Assembly: GCF_965638725.1 (NCBI RefSeq)
Contig: NC_134951.1
Location: 4,216,001-4,280,000 of the forward strand
From: Aptenodytes patagonicus
Taxonomy: Eukaryota; Chordata; Aves; Sphenisciformes; Spheniscidae
DNA: 64,000 bases
Reading direction: 5' to 3'
Made by a program: the position numbers and the translations under genes. Shown piece by piece: positions 1-12,900 of the stretch. The notes beneath the pieces are model-generated. The model was not told the DNA's origin, did not search any database, and worked only from the letters and a program-made list of their open reading frames with translations. Numbering within the stretch: the first letter of the stretch is position 1; every line of letters begins with the position of its first letter.

Positions 1-3000
1 GGGTTTGCTCACAAGCATCTGTAAAATGCTGCTGACATTGACCGAAAGAACACCTCAAAGAGCATCTCCACTTCCATTTCTTTCTCTTCTCCAAATGCGA
101 TTGCTTAGGCGAGTGCACCCCTTTGGACTGGCAGCTCCAGGTGGCCATGGAGTAGTTCATGTTCAAGTCACCAGTGCAATCCAGGTGGCACGTCTGCAGT
201 TCTTTCACAAATGAAATGCAAAGTCAGTTTGTCTCAGATGTCCTGAGACATCGTGGGCTTGAGCAGAGGCAACCTGAGAGCACACAGGCAAAGCCAGGCT
301 TTGCGGCACCTTCCCATGTGCCATACCTCGAGTCCCTGAAGAAGCTATCAGATTAGCACGAAAACCATAAGGTTTTAAAAATGTTGCTGAGTTTCAAGTA
401 TCTTCCCCCATCCTGAAGAATTTCACTTTTTCTCCACAAAGGTGAGGACTAAAACAGCTTTTGAAGCTGAAAGTGTAGGCTCATCAGCTTGTGCTGCAAT
501 CAGGGGGCTTCCCAGAAAGGCTGAACCAACAGCGCATTTCCAGCAAATCTGTGATGGGCAACATCACTTCAGGGCAGCTCCTGAGGCTGCTGGGGAGAAA
601 GAGCCCAAGCAATTGGGCCTGTGACCATGTCTCTAGCAGGAACCAGACCCTGATCTCTGTTATGGTCTCTTCACCTCTTGTTCCTTCCACCCGGCGAGCT
701 CCGTTTCTAGTTGCCACAGGTGCTTTTGGAGTATTTCTTTGTTCGGATGGGTTTGTTTCCAGGAGGGTTAAAGGGACAATCAGCTCCTGTTTTGTTCTTG
801 AGGAATAACGTTCATTGCAATCAACCCTCGGTCACAAGACACAGGAAGAGCAGTGAACGCTGGGGTAGATGAACAAAATTATGATGTTAAAAATGCAGAG
901 GGATTGCCAGGAAACACTCGGAGGATATCTGAAACGCAGCAGGGGAAATGAGATGGAAACAAGGTCTAATTTAGGGATGAACTATCCAATTTGCATTTAT
1001 TACCCTCACACACACCCCTTGCCTTCCCTTTGGCCATTTTTAGATCCAGAACCTTTTTTTAGGTTTTCAGATATTCAGGATAGTTTTCATATTTACTCCA
1101 GCCACCCACAGGAAAATGCTCCTGCATGATTTACTGTCTGGCCAGAAACCAGAGGTGAAAGAAATCTACACAACAGGGACGTACACAGCTTCATCCGGCA
1201 GTCCCCACCATCTGGCTTGCTCAAAAAGGTGGTAGCAGCCCCGTTGCTTCCAAATCCATGTCTAGGGGCTTCCTCCAGCTAGGGGAAAGTTGACTTTCTC
1301 CTCACATTTCAGATCTTCTCCGTGGACCTAATTTCCAAAGGCAGGGGAGCTGCAAAACACACAGTTGAGCACCAAAAACATTTTCCAAGATGTTCTTGCA
1401 GTTAGGTTTTGCTAGTCTGTATTTTATCAGCTTGCGCAAGAAGTGCAAATCACAGAAGACCATAGGGAGAGGGAGTCTGTGTCTATAGATCAGCGATTGC
1501 CAGGGCAGGGAGTCTCCAGCCTCCATCCCCACCATCTTATTGCATTGATGCAAATGCACAGACAGTAGCAGAGACCCCCCTGTGCAGGGGAGCACGCTAA
1601 AGATGAAACGCACAGCCAGCCTTCCCTCCCCTCGGTTACCTTCACGGTCTACGAGTCACTTATTTTTTGATATAGAGCTGGTCAACTTCAGCAAGAAGGC
1701 TGGAGAGGAGGTCATCGCTCCTTCCTGGGAAACAGATGATTTCAGTCTCAATTTCCTGAGCCTGAGACGGGCTATGAACTGAAATCTCTTCTTCTCTCCC
1801 AAACAGCCCAGCCACGGGGCTCTCCTGCCCCTTTCCTGCAGTGTCACAGAGAGGGTATCCACTCTGGTACAGTATTTGGGAACATGGTGGGGATGGGGAC
1901 CCAAACCCCTCTCGCTAGGAAATCCCTGAGTAGCCTTTCAAGAGGGAATTTGTCCATTTGCAGCCAAAACATGAAGGCTTTACAGTTTTCAGCCACTCAC
2001 TCTGGTGATAACAAAACAATTTCTACCACAAAAGAAGGCAAAAGAAGACCCCCAAAAAAGCATTAAGAAGAAAACTGAATTCTCAGTCCTGTATCCCCTT
2101 TTCCCTCCCAAAAACATTTCAAGTGAGTAATTTCTGACTGCTGCCACTGCAGTGCCAGGGGCAGAATGAATGGGAGCGTCTGAGACCGGACAACTCAGTG
2201 CACACAGGGCCAGGACTTGCAGCTGGGAGGAACCGCTGGGCACCGGGTCCCCTTCGCTTTGCTCTCAGATCCCCGCTCACTCATCAGCAGGCCCTGAAAA
2301 GAGATGCAAGTCACTGCAAAGAGTCTCACTGATTTGGGGGCAGGGGATGGGGTGAAATCAGTGTTTTCTCATAAATCCGGACAACGTGTATATCACTTTA
2401 ATTGATGTCAAACTTTCAGCCTGACATGCTTTATAAACCCTGGGCAGCTTTGATCTCTTTGTCTTTGCCTATAAATGCAAGGATTACAAAAACATTCCAA
2501 AAAACGGCACCAAAAAATGTCTTTCACTGAGGTACTTTGCTCCAGCAGATAAGGCTAATAAGCAAAGAAACCCCAGGTATTAGGAAACGAGGCTTTTCAG
2601 GAACATACTCCAGGGTGGAGAGAGGGGGGTCGAAGCGTCTGAAGGATATTGGTGCTTATGCTCCCCCTGTCATTATTTCACTGTATTGTTTATATCCCTG
2701 GGATGTGGATAAAGGTAGCTGTCACTTCTGGCACCGCTCTCCCCCCAGGAGATTACAGCGAACTGTGGCTGACACTGCCCAACGTTGCGTTGACTGACAG
2801 CCCCCCGTGGTATGGTTACTGTCAGAGCCCTTGGAGGGCTGGGGGTGCCCGGGTCTGCGAGGCACGGGGAAGGGGAGGGGGGTTTCCAGAGAGCAGTGGG
2901 CTCCTCTTGGCCTCCAGCACATCCCCATGCGGGAGGAGGCAGCTCCTCTCCGTGCAGGGCTCAACGGTGCTAGTAGAGTTGAGGGAAGGTGTTTTACCAT

Positions 3001-3760
3001 CCCTTTCATCTGTACGAGACTCAAGTCCCAAATGTTGGGGTCTCTGTCAGGTGTTTCAGTGCCCTGCTCCCAGGGGATGCTCAGGGATGTACACGGGATG
3101 GGGTCCTGCAATGCTTCCACCGAGCAGGGCAAGGGGAGTCTCTTTGCATGAGGAGAAGAGATGGAAATGGAGAAGGTAGACATGAAAACAGAGCAAGGGA
3201 GGCTGTAAGACTTGGCATGCCAAGTCAGGACTCAGTTATGGGTTAAGACTAATAAATTCTTCCAGGCCAGTGTCTCCCTGTGAGCTGGATGTCTAAATTC
3301 CCTTTATGTTCCCTTTATTCCCCACGGTACCCTTAAACATGATTCAGTTCTCAGAGGCACTGAGAATGTCTGAAAGTACCTGAGATGCCAACACAGGGTC
3401 AGAAGATACGGCACAAGACTCACACCCATCCGAATGGCAGCAGGATCTCTGGCAAAAATGACCTTAGACACCCAAGTGGCAACCAAATCCCTCCCCAGTA
3501 TTGACTGGAGCCACCACAGCTACTGGCTCCACTCAGCAGCAGAGACTTAGGTTTGGCCAGCTGGATGACTGACCTGTGGACACCGAAATGTGGGTGTCTT
3601 ATACCTGCAGACCAAGAGCCTTCCCCAGCCTCCTTTCATAATGGGAACCACTCTTCCCAATCCCTGGGAAGCTGGGAAGTGTCTGAGCCTTTGGGGAGCT
3701 CTGTGGAGTTATGGCATTACCTTTGAAGTTAGCTATGAAGTTATCTCCTTGGTGCTGGGA
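1..3760. other. Intergenic DNA, no gene seen
   Basis: Open frames here are short, overlap on both strands and resemble no protein I recognise. No convincing exon with paired splice signals, no RNA gene and no young repeat is visible. The only structured element is an 18-bp perfect palindrome at 3209-3226. If the window is collinear with the usual tetrapod order, this is the distal upstream flank of GATA4; that placement is inference. Confidence 0.6.
3209..3226. repeat. 18-bp perfect palindrome
   Basis: GACTTGGCATGCCAAGTC reads identically on both strands and has no spacer. It carries TTGGC and GCCAA half-sites of the NFI type, but at a spacing of two bases rather than the usual five. With random sequence about 0.2 such palindromes are expected in 64 kb, so it may be chance. 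Confidence 0.5.
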
Positions 3761-3767
3761 AGGTCTC

Positions 3768-3960
3768 AGCTGGAGCACTGGGCCCCCTCCTGGGCCCTGG
3801 GCTCCAAGTGAAAAAGGGGTCAGACTGGGGACAGCCCCCAAAAAATGCAAAGAGAATGACTAAAGGACGACAGATTAAGGAGGAAGCCCTGAAATGAGTT
3901 AGTCTGCAGAGGCACTTGAGGAGTGATATTCCTTCACGAAAGGTGAAAGAAGGGAGGGAC
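3768..3960 (+). mobile_element. Probable decayed CR1 LINE fragment (3' part)
   Basis: The stretch follows, with many substitutions, the order of blocks of the avian CR1 3' region: a 'ctggagcactg' block, then 'ctgggctcc', an A-rich step, then a block like 'gatgattaaaggac' (here GAATGACTAAAGGAC). It lacks the CR1 3' terminal octamers. The match is from memory of the family and is degraded, so the boundaries are approximate. Confidence 0.4.
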
Positions 3961-5740
3961 GAAGGGCGGGACGGGACTTTTAATGGCAAGGACAAGGAAA
4001 CCTAGGAAGGAGAAACTGCCTGGGAAACTCAGCATCCTTCAGAACAGCCTCTGGCAGGGATAAGTAGGCAGATACAGCTGACTCTGCCTTGAGGCAGGAG
4101 GACGGGCAAGATGCCCTCAAGGAGCCCCTTCCAATCCTGCAGTGCTTTGACCCTTCTCGGCTAGAGCTGTGGCAGCTGCCGTACGATGTGACTTGCCCCA
4201 GGCATCTCAGGACTTTTAGGGTGGAGCAGGGAACGAGACCCATCTCTGGGGGTGCCCACACCAGTGTCTGGCTGCAAGGCCACCCTCTGTATCTGCCTGC
4301 ATCTGTCAAACAAGCTGATTAAGACAACTGAGAAAAGCAAAACCCAGGGGCTGGGACTGTCTTTTGATGGCATTACTTGGGTCACACTGGGTGAACTCTA
4401 ACAGGCTTTGTCAATGAAAACGGGGGGGGGGGCAGGGATTTCCAACCCTGGCAAACACAGTCCTGGCTGTATTATTCCTGGCTTTGCCATATTTCTCCAG
4501 GACATTTTCCCCCTTCTCACTTTGTAGGCTTTTATTTACACGAACAAAATCCTTGCAAACTAGGTTTTGCACTCTCCTTTCCATAAGACAGAGGAGGGCA
4601 ACTAAACTGCCCACATGATGGGTTTTGATAGGAACATGGGTTTCAAAAAAAAGGAATCAGACATTTATATGAATTAAATGACATTGTTAATTAACATGAT
4701 TTAAGATGGCAGACCGTCTAGAAGGGACGTTAACTTTCCTGCTTTGGGGTTGAAAGCAAGCTCCAGTTTTTACAAGTCCAGATAAGTCGTCTTTGAGAAA
4801 TGGGAATTTGGCTCCTAAATCAATTAGGCCTGCCAGCTCTACAAAGGGAAATTTATAACTGAGCACAGAATTAACCCTAGACCTTGCAAACTGTATGTCA
4901 GGCTGCTGAGCACTGCCTCTCGCCTCTTTGCCTACTAGAGTCGCATGGCCCGAAGAGAGAAATTACTTTGCAGTAATGCTGTCAGAGACGAAAGCAAATC
5001 TGATGCTCCCAGACATGTGGAGGGCACAGGCCTCGACCTGTGACTATAACCATCTGCAAACAAAGGATCCACCCATCTGAGCATGAGAGGAAACCAAAGC
5101 GTGCAGCATCACTGGTTTCCTGCTAACCGCCTCTTTGCTGGACCTGAGCTGGCTGTGTGAGGAGCCCTGGCAAAATCCAGTGTTGTTCTAAGACCCACCA
5201 GCACGGTCCTGAACTCCGCTCTAAACACATCATCTGTCCTCATGAAAGACAGAGTTGGGACCCTTCAAGGAAGCATGTTGGACCACTTTGTCTGCCAGAC
5301 ATCATGACCACAAAGACTGATGAAGGACGCACATGGTGCCGTTCATGCCTAAACGATCTTGTAAATATGCCTTCGAGTTTGTTCTAAAGCATTTGGTGAT
5401 CTCTCTCTTCTAGAACAAATGAGTCGCTCAACAGCCACTTGCAGCATAGAAACACAGATCATGGATTGCCAGTCAATCTGGCCTCAAGCCTGACTTTGGA
5501 GCCACTTCTTCCCAGCCATGTACACAAAACTTGGTCAGCTAGGGCCAGACATCCAGAGCCCAAGTCATCTGCTTTGACTTTAGCAGCTTCATTCAGTTGC
5601 CCATGAGTAGGCATCAAGCAACATTTTAGAAGCCCTCAGCCTCCAGCTGCTCTTCAAGACCTGCACAGGTCTCCCACAGTTCTGTTTTCATACCTGTGTG
5701 ACACCAGATAAATGTAAACATCTCAGAAAAAAAAATGTCT

Positions 5741-5803
5741 TGGGGTTGGAACTAGATGATCTTTAAGGTCCCTTTCAACCCAAACCATTCTATGATTCTA
5801 TGA
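5741..5803 (+). mobile_element. CR1 LINE 3' end fragment
   Basis: The segment contains the diagnostic CR1 3' terminus: GGTTGGAACTAGATGATCTT, then the AAGGTCCCTTTCAACCCAAA block, and a tail of two copies of ATTCTATG at the extreme 3' end. CR1 elements insert as 5'-truncated copies, which fits the ~60-bp length. This is one of the clearest signs that the source is a bird or close relative. An A-rich run lies immediately upstream. Confidence 0.9.
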
Positions 5804-5809
5804 TAAACC

Positions 5810-8760
5810 CTAGAGCGTCTCACAGGGCACTAGGTGCCTACATGTTTGCAGTTAAATGGATGCATCCATTCAAGCTAATGACCTCTAGGCTCCCTTTCCA
5901 GTCACTCCAGACCCTTGCAGACAAGCAGGCATGAATCATTTGACCTCTTTGAGATGCCTGCCTTAGGCTGAGATGAACTGTGCCTTAGAAGTGCCTGTCT
6001 CTCTTCGCTGACTACAAAGTGAGCTCGAGGCGATTAGCTCAGCTCTGGATGTTTACAACGCATACAGTAAAATTTGACCAGAAGACTCTCACCCTTGGGC
6101 CTTTGCTATTCTGCATGTCCCTGTGTCCCTTCCAAGGCTGGGTTTCTAATAGAAAGAGGGGAAAAAAAGAAAGATGAAGAGGCCCTCCCACTCTGTCTCT
6201 GCTTACATCGTCCTTACACTAAATGGAGAGGATCCTAATAGGATATTTAGAAGAGGTTAACTCTTCAGAAGCCTCCGTCTCTGCCCTACATCCTGGACGC
6301 CTGCCAGAGCAAAGCCAAGGATAACAAACCAGCTTTCGTTCAAGTATTCTGAGCCAATTAAAAAAGACAAATTAGTTTGGCCTTATCTCTCCCTCCTCCT
6401 CCCCCTTCCCACCCGAGAGACAAGAGGGGATTCGCGGAGGAATGTTTCTCCTCTGTGATGGCTCTGCCTCGCTGAACTCTTCAAGGTCTATGATGGATGA
6501 AAGCTCTCTCTTCCATTATGCTTCCGACAGCCCGCTGGGTCCTAATGGGACCGGGGGCAGGGACAGCGGTGCGGGGACTGGAGTGGCAAAGCAGGGAGAA
6601 AGCTTTACGCAGGGAATGAAGGCAACGGAGCTAATGGACATCTCTTCACCATCCAAGCTCAGCCTGAGGATCTCTGCAACCTTGCAAGCCCCAGTGCGAG
6701 ATAAACAAGAACCACCCTGCGCTATCTGCCCTTTTCTTTTGTTGTTCTTTCTTCCCTTGCATTTTTTGACATGCAGTCGCTGCATTTTCCAGGTACTGCA
6801 AGCAGAAACTCTGGCATGGCCTGGGTATGCCAGGAAGGGGAAAAAAAAAATTGCCAGGAAAGGCTTTTGGGAAGAACTATCTGGTTCAGTTCTGGGCTTT
6901 TTAAAGATATCACGTGCTGGTTTGACCTCTGCCATGGTCTGAGCTCATCTGCATGAAAAGCAGGACAAAAACATCTGAGCAGCCGCAATGAGTCAGAGCA
7001 GAGCTCTATCTGCTTACGCGCTCTTTCCCAACCCTGGCCACTAGCAAATGTTTATGTAAAGGGTTTAAGAAGCAGGGCAAGAGGAGTGATACATCAACAG
7101 GCTCAGCTGTGCTGTGGCCACATGCTAGCTGCACCCAGAGGGGGTTCAGATGGGGCACGCCAAAAGACTGGGTGCTCCACCTGAACCTCATCCGGGTGAA
7201 GCAGCATCCCTGTGCTCGGAGCACAAAGACATTGCCCTGTGCAGAGTTAGGATGGCTTAGGTTGGCACCAGTTGGTTTGGGCCAAAACTGTGCTAAGCAT
7301 CGTGCTAACGATACAATCAAGTTCCAGTATCTGTGCTTGGCACCGTTTAACTTATTAGTAGAGCTGTGTCCTGTGACGGAAAAGATCATCTCATTCCCAA
7401 GATTAGAAAGCCACTTGTTCTTGTTATTCATGATAACGCTGAGCTCCTTTCATCCCACTCTTGCACGGTCTTTATTTCACAGCTGGGGAGACGCATGCCT
7501 TACCTGACGAGACACTGCAAGGAGGGGGGTTGAAATCCCATCCCACTTCCCTAACTAACACTCTACCCAGTGGGTAACTAAATATGTCTTGCTTGGCTAA
7601 CTGGTTTCCTGGGGAAGGCAGGGACAGGACCCAAAGCACACTGCAGATAACCCTAAGGTACTCTGTCCCCACTCCATGGGGCTGAAGAAAGCCAAAACAT
7701 CCAAGCAATTCAAGAGAACTAGACTCCTTGGTTTCCATCCAGTCTCAGTCTCCTAAACCCTTTAGGGATTTTGCAATATCCTGCTTCTGTGAGTCTAAAA
7801 GAAACACTCCAGGATGTCTTCACAGTAAGACTGTGTCTTTACAGAAGGAGCAAGACTTTATAGAAAGGTTCTGGGGAAGTCTCCAGTCCCCTTTGTGAAA
7901 CATCTATTGGGAAGGAGTTGCGTGCACTTGACTTTCTGCTAATGCTGTCCAATAGTTGGAAATGTGGAGAAACAGCAGCAGACCAGGAGGTGTGAGGACA
8001 GCAAGTGGATGGGCTCTCGGAGACAGAGAAAGGATGCAAATACAAAACAAGTCAGAGGTCCATGAAGAGAAGAAGATGCTCATTTGGATTTTGTTAGTTC
8101 CACCTGATTTGGGCTGAGAGTTGGGTTGAAAGGTTGGCGGGGAGTGGGAAGGTGTTCTCCCTTCTTCCTATTTAATCAGCATGACCAGACACCGCTGTTG
8201 ACTACCAGGAGGCCCAGACTTCCCACAGCACAAGCATCTCTCAGACAACGGCAGTGCGAGACTCCTGCCTCATCCTCACCACTTGCCTCTTCCCCACCAC
8301 CGCCACTGCTTTGGAAGGAGAACGTCACAGGGAGGTTAGTTCCTCATTGGCATCCTTACATCTGCCCTGCAGGGACCCTGCAGGCAAGAGTGGGTGGGGT
8401 GGTCTGGACACCCCTTGGGTAAAACCTAGACTAAGGAAAAAGGCCACAAATTATCTAGGAAGCGGCAGCCATGTAGAGCTCCTGGAGACAGGAGATGTGC
8501 ACAACCGGGGGGGGGTCACACTAGATCCTCCGTAATGTCAATTTTTTAAGGACCTGGTCTCTGCGTAGCGTCTGCAGCAGCAGAGACTTTGCAGACACAC
8601 GGGCCAACGCCTGGCACAGCCTTCCCGGGGCAGAGCTGTGACTATACCCCATGGGCAAGGCGCCAGGAGGGTTTTCTAGGAACCACTCAAAGGACCTGCG
8701 GGGCTCGAGGTCAACGCTGCAGCACTTTCATGTCAGTCCCAGGGACAGAGAGTGTAAAAG
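5810..8760. other. Intergenic DNA, no gene seen
   Basis: No recognisable exon, RNA gene or repeat. Open frames such as the 166-codon one at 6442-6942 have an equally long antisense partner, which points to composition rather than coding. Scattered single GATA motifs occur (for example near 7429 and 7647) but do not cluster. Confidence 0.55.
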
Positions 8761-8807
8761 ACTATCAGAGGCGCGGGAGCAGTCCCTCGGAGGGGATCCG
8801 GCCGGGC

Positions 8808-8816
8808 TATAAAAGG
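8808..8816 (+). promoter_or_regulatory. Canonical TATA-box match, possible cryptic or lncRNA promoter
   Basis: TATAAAAGG is preceded by a short GC-rich stretch (8771-8807) and followed about 30 bases later by sequence compatible with an initiator. No coding region or clear first-exon donor follows, so any transcript would be non-coding. One such 9-mer is expected by chance every few hundred kb per strand; a second copy occurs at 21581-21589. Confidence 0.25.
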
Positions 8817-8849
8817 AGCTGGTCTCTGCTAAATTCCACAGGGAGGGAA

Positions 8850-9740
8850 CATGCTGTAATTACGCCGGTGCTGTCTCAATCGACAGTGGCACAAACCAGA
8901 ACCTTCCAGTTCTGCGGTGGAGAACAACAACAGCCAAAAAAATGCCTTGTGCCCTTGAAAGAGGGAGTGTGCAAATTAAAGTTTAGTCTGAAGCTCCACT
9001 CCTCTGCAAGCTCAGCCCTGGCCTTGGAAAGGGGGTGTGCATGTGGGCTGCTGTGAGAGAGAAACAGTGGGAGAAAATGCAGGAAAGGGAGAGGTGGAGG
9101 GGGAGATGCGAAAAGGAGAAAAGAAAGATTTAGGATAAACATATCCCAGCTGATAAGCAATCAGGGTCGAGACGGGAGGGGCTGGAAAACCTGCTCAGAA
9201 GGAATGAATGGAGGGGCTTTCTTTTCTTCAGCCATGCAATGAAAAGCGTTGTGGCCTCTCTATATGCAAAGGCCTACAGCCCCTCCCTGCCGTGCTGAAG
9301 ACTGTGTACGCAGGGCATGAAATACTTGATGCTCCCCAGGGTTGGGAGCTCACCTCCATCTCCCATGGAGATGACCAGTCTGACTTCCAAAGGGTCTGGG
9401 TCACCACTGGTTCTGTGGGTGTCAGAGAAACTTAGCAAGAAGCGAGCACAGTATTTCCATTGGCATCTTGGTATAGAAACTCTGCCCTGGGAGCCGAGTA
9501 TTTGTGAGAATACAGGGTAATCTCCATGGATCGAAGGGTCATAGGAAAAAGGAGGATTTAGTAAAGAGATCCTGCACGTAACAAGCTAAGATTGATGGAG
9601 GCCAACCACAAGGCAACGGATCAACAGGAGCAGAAAAGGATCTGCATTGCAGATCAGACGCTGAGCACGAGTCAGGTGGTGCAAAGGAGGTTAACTCCAC
9701 ACTGGGAAGTATAACTGGTGCATAACCTGGAGTACGGGAG
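8850..9740. other. Intergenic DNA, no gene seen
   Basis: No exon, RNA gene or recognisable repeat. An A/G-rich purine tract occupies about 9050-9135. Open frames are short and overlap on both strands. Confidence 0.55.
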
Positions 9741-9749
9741 GTCCAGGTT

Positions 9750-9960
9750 GCTCAGTGCTGGAGCACAGGGTCCAGCTTGGGGCATCACACGAGGGTACGG
9801 GAGCGAGTGGAGGGAATGCAGAAGACAGTAACGGAGATGAGCAGGGGAGTAGAAATCATAGACGATGCGGAGCAGTTGAAGGACGTGGAGTGTTCAGTTC
9901 AAAGATAAGACATAGGGTAAATGTGATATGTACCTCATTTGCCTGTCTAGGGAGAGAGTA
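9750..9960 (+). mobile_element. Possible ancient CR1 LINE remnant
   Basis: Blocks resembling the CR1 3' region are recognisable: a 'ctggagcacagggtccagct' block, then 'ggagcgagtggaggga', then a 'gaagac..taacggagatgagc' block corresponding to 'cgaagatgatcag' in young copies. Divergence is high and the 3' terminal octamers are absent. This could be coincidental similarity; a repeat-library search is needed. Confidence 0.3.
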
Positions 9961-12900
9961 GAGAGGAAGAACAGTGTCTCCATCATCAGTGGTTTACAAG
10001 AACAAGCTGCACAAGGAGGAAAGGTTATGGAGGTCTAATCCAGCTGAGGGAGGAGTGTTTGGACTGGCTGAGTTTTTCGAGGGCCCCTACCTGTTACAAT
10101 ATCCTTCAGTCCTGTTCTCTTTTTATTCCTCCGTTGCTGAAGATTTGCTCAAATTGCACTCCTGATGGTCACACCTTGCAGGCCATCGTCTAAATGGTGG
10201 TTTTAGACCCTATTTAGCTGCTGGCAGCTCTCCCCCGTGAAGATCTATCAAGAGCTTTGCTCAGAAAGGCAGGCAGAGCTCAGAAAAAGCATTTTTCAAG
10301 CAATGGATCTGGAGAAAGTCTGTCCTGCAAATCTTGCCCAGTGAGAACAGTGCACATTGATAATGAAGCAGCCGGGAGTGCAACGTGCCTCTAAAGAAAA
10401 AAAATAAAAATAAAAAATGAAGAAGAACAAAATGGGTAATAAAGAAAGGATGACTCTGTTTTGAGGAGGTGCAGTACTAAATCACACAGCCCTCCTCTTT
10501 GCTCATGACCTGCAAACCCAGCAGGACCAGGAGTGTAGTAACACTGGTATAAAAGCACAAAAAACCCCATTTCCTGGATTACTCCAAGTTTTCCTCGTGA
10601 AAATTCTCACTCTGGTTTCTCCATCACCTTGATCGGCTGAGCCGTTAACCTTACCGTGAGCAGAAGCTCCATGGCCATGAATAAGCTCTTCTAAGCTCTT
10701 ACTGAACTGGCCAACGAGTAGGTGCCAGGTTTCCCTCAGCAGTCCTTCCGGTGAAGCAAATCCAGCTGGAACCTCCAACCATCATCTGGGTAACAAAAAA
10801 AGAATCTGCCCACATCCTTTTCCTAAATCCCCCTTCACTTTTCATGAATCACAGCATTTAAGACCCCCGCGGTCTCACCTCCCATATAGCTCAACCCATT
10901 ATATTTCAGCACTGTAAGTATGATACTCAGACGTAGCTCCCGCCCGTAACTCACCAGCTTGCACTTGGCTAAAACATTGCTTCCAGAAAGGCATCTGCTC
11001 TTAATTTAAAGGTATCCAGGGATGAAGAACCTGGGTAGCCTATTGACTGATTACCCTCAGCGGTAACCACAAGCCTGGTTACCTGGTTACCTGGCTCTGC
11101 TTTGCAGCCATGGGAAGACCATTTTTTGCTAGATTAGAGACCTTTCGCATCAGGCATTTTTCTCCCCAAGCAATTCTTCTCCAGTCACCTCTCCATCTCC
11201 TTTTCTGATAAGCTGACCAGAACAAGCTTTCTGAGCTTGTCATGCTAAGGCTTTCTCTTCACTCTTCAGATAATTTCTGTAGCCTTTTTTTCCATGCCCT
11301 TTCTCATTTTTCCGTATCTTCTTTAAAGCAGCAATGTGGCTTTCCCAGTGTCTAGCAACAGCCTACCTCTGCATTCACAGAGAGAAGACCTCTTTGGTTT
11401 AAGCTATGTGGCCTGGTTAGAAATGACTGGAAAAGAGTCAGGAGGTCGGTAAAGAAATCAGGATGTTTTCATCTTTCCTTCTTGATATTTTCATTTGTTC
11501 CTTTCTGTTTCCAGTAAAAAACCATCATAAAAATTTGACTGCAGAATCTGTACTTGGGGAAACTCCTATATCTGTGGGGTTTCTGCTTTTCACCTTCGTT
11601 TTCTGAAAAGAGTGGGAAAGTTTCAGAAATGGGAACAGTTCCTGCAGATTTTTTTCTTTCCACCTAGCTATACCAGTCAAGGAAATTAGGCCAGGAACAC
11701 CCGTTGGCACCAGCCCACAGTGACCCACACCACTGTTAGCAAAGTCTTTGCCGTGGACCTTTGCCCTTGACCAACCAGCAGTTGAGCATCTCAACAAGCA
11801 GCTGAGCTTCCCAAGACCTAAGTCCTACCTGGAACACGTCACCTGTGGGAGCAGGGATCGCCTGCCCACAGCAGCATTGACCCTGGACTGCAAGGACCTC
11901 CAGCCTCTGGTCCCCAAGAAAAGTTGGCTAATTAACAGAAGAGTCGCAGTGCGTTACTGCTGGGTAGTGGAGAGAGGTGAAAGAGAGGGGGATGTTGCTC
12001 AGATAGGGACTGGTGGATGTGTTAGGCGAGCCATAATGTCTCACAAGCATGGCTTTCTTTTCAGGTCCTCAAGAGAGCTACCGTGACCAGGTCCAGGGCG
12101 GACCAGGACCACCCTGGCTTTGAAGCAATGCACACCCCATCAAATATTGGAAGTGGGACACAAGATTGTTTTGGGGCACAGCAAACATGAAGGGTCACCG
12201 CAGGCCAAGGAGTGCTGGGTTTCACGGGCAGAGCTTTGCACCATCCTGTTCTGCGGCCGAAACAAAACCCATAGAGTGCATAAAAGTGGGTACCCCACCT
12301 CATCTCCAGCAACGCCAATGAAAGAATACAAAATCAAAGCAAGGACAGAGCAATGCTTCCCCAACAGCCTCTTCCAGCCTCTAGCAAGTTACTGCCATGT
12401 GACATCCTGAGCTGGATGAAGCTGCTTTCATGTTTAATGGCTCTCAATAGACTGTTTTTCCTCCACCCAACTGTCCAGTTGCTTTTCTGAACCCTCATGA
12501 ACCTCTAGCTGGGCTGGAGTTCAGCTTGCCGGGTTTGATCCCGCGCCCTGGTGTCACGAGGCCAAGCTTCTTGTAGACGTTAGGTTTGAGGACGCGGTGG
12601 GGGCCAGAGGAGCCCTATCAGCCTTACCCGCCGCTGAACTCCCGCTGACACTGAAAGGAGCCGGCCAGACTCCCCGGGATGCTGAGCGCAGGGGAACTGC
12701 GCAGGCCACGTCCCAAACAAACAGGAGGGAAAAGGCAGAAATTGGTCCATGTAAAAAATGAGAGGGGGAAGTAAGGGGCAAAGTGAGAAGGGAAATGTCT
12801 GATTCATTATGCGCTTGTTTTGTTTTTGTCTTCTCCAAGTAGGAAGAGGATGGAGCGCCGTCGAAGACAGAGACAGAAGGATGTTTCCTGGCCCAGCCTG

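Noticed and set aside
12040..12064. Strong acceptor-like site (pyrimidine tract then TTTTCAG)
   Set aside because: No matching donor and no coding sequence after it that I can support.
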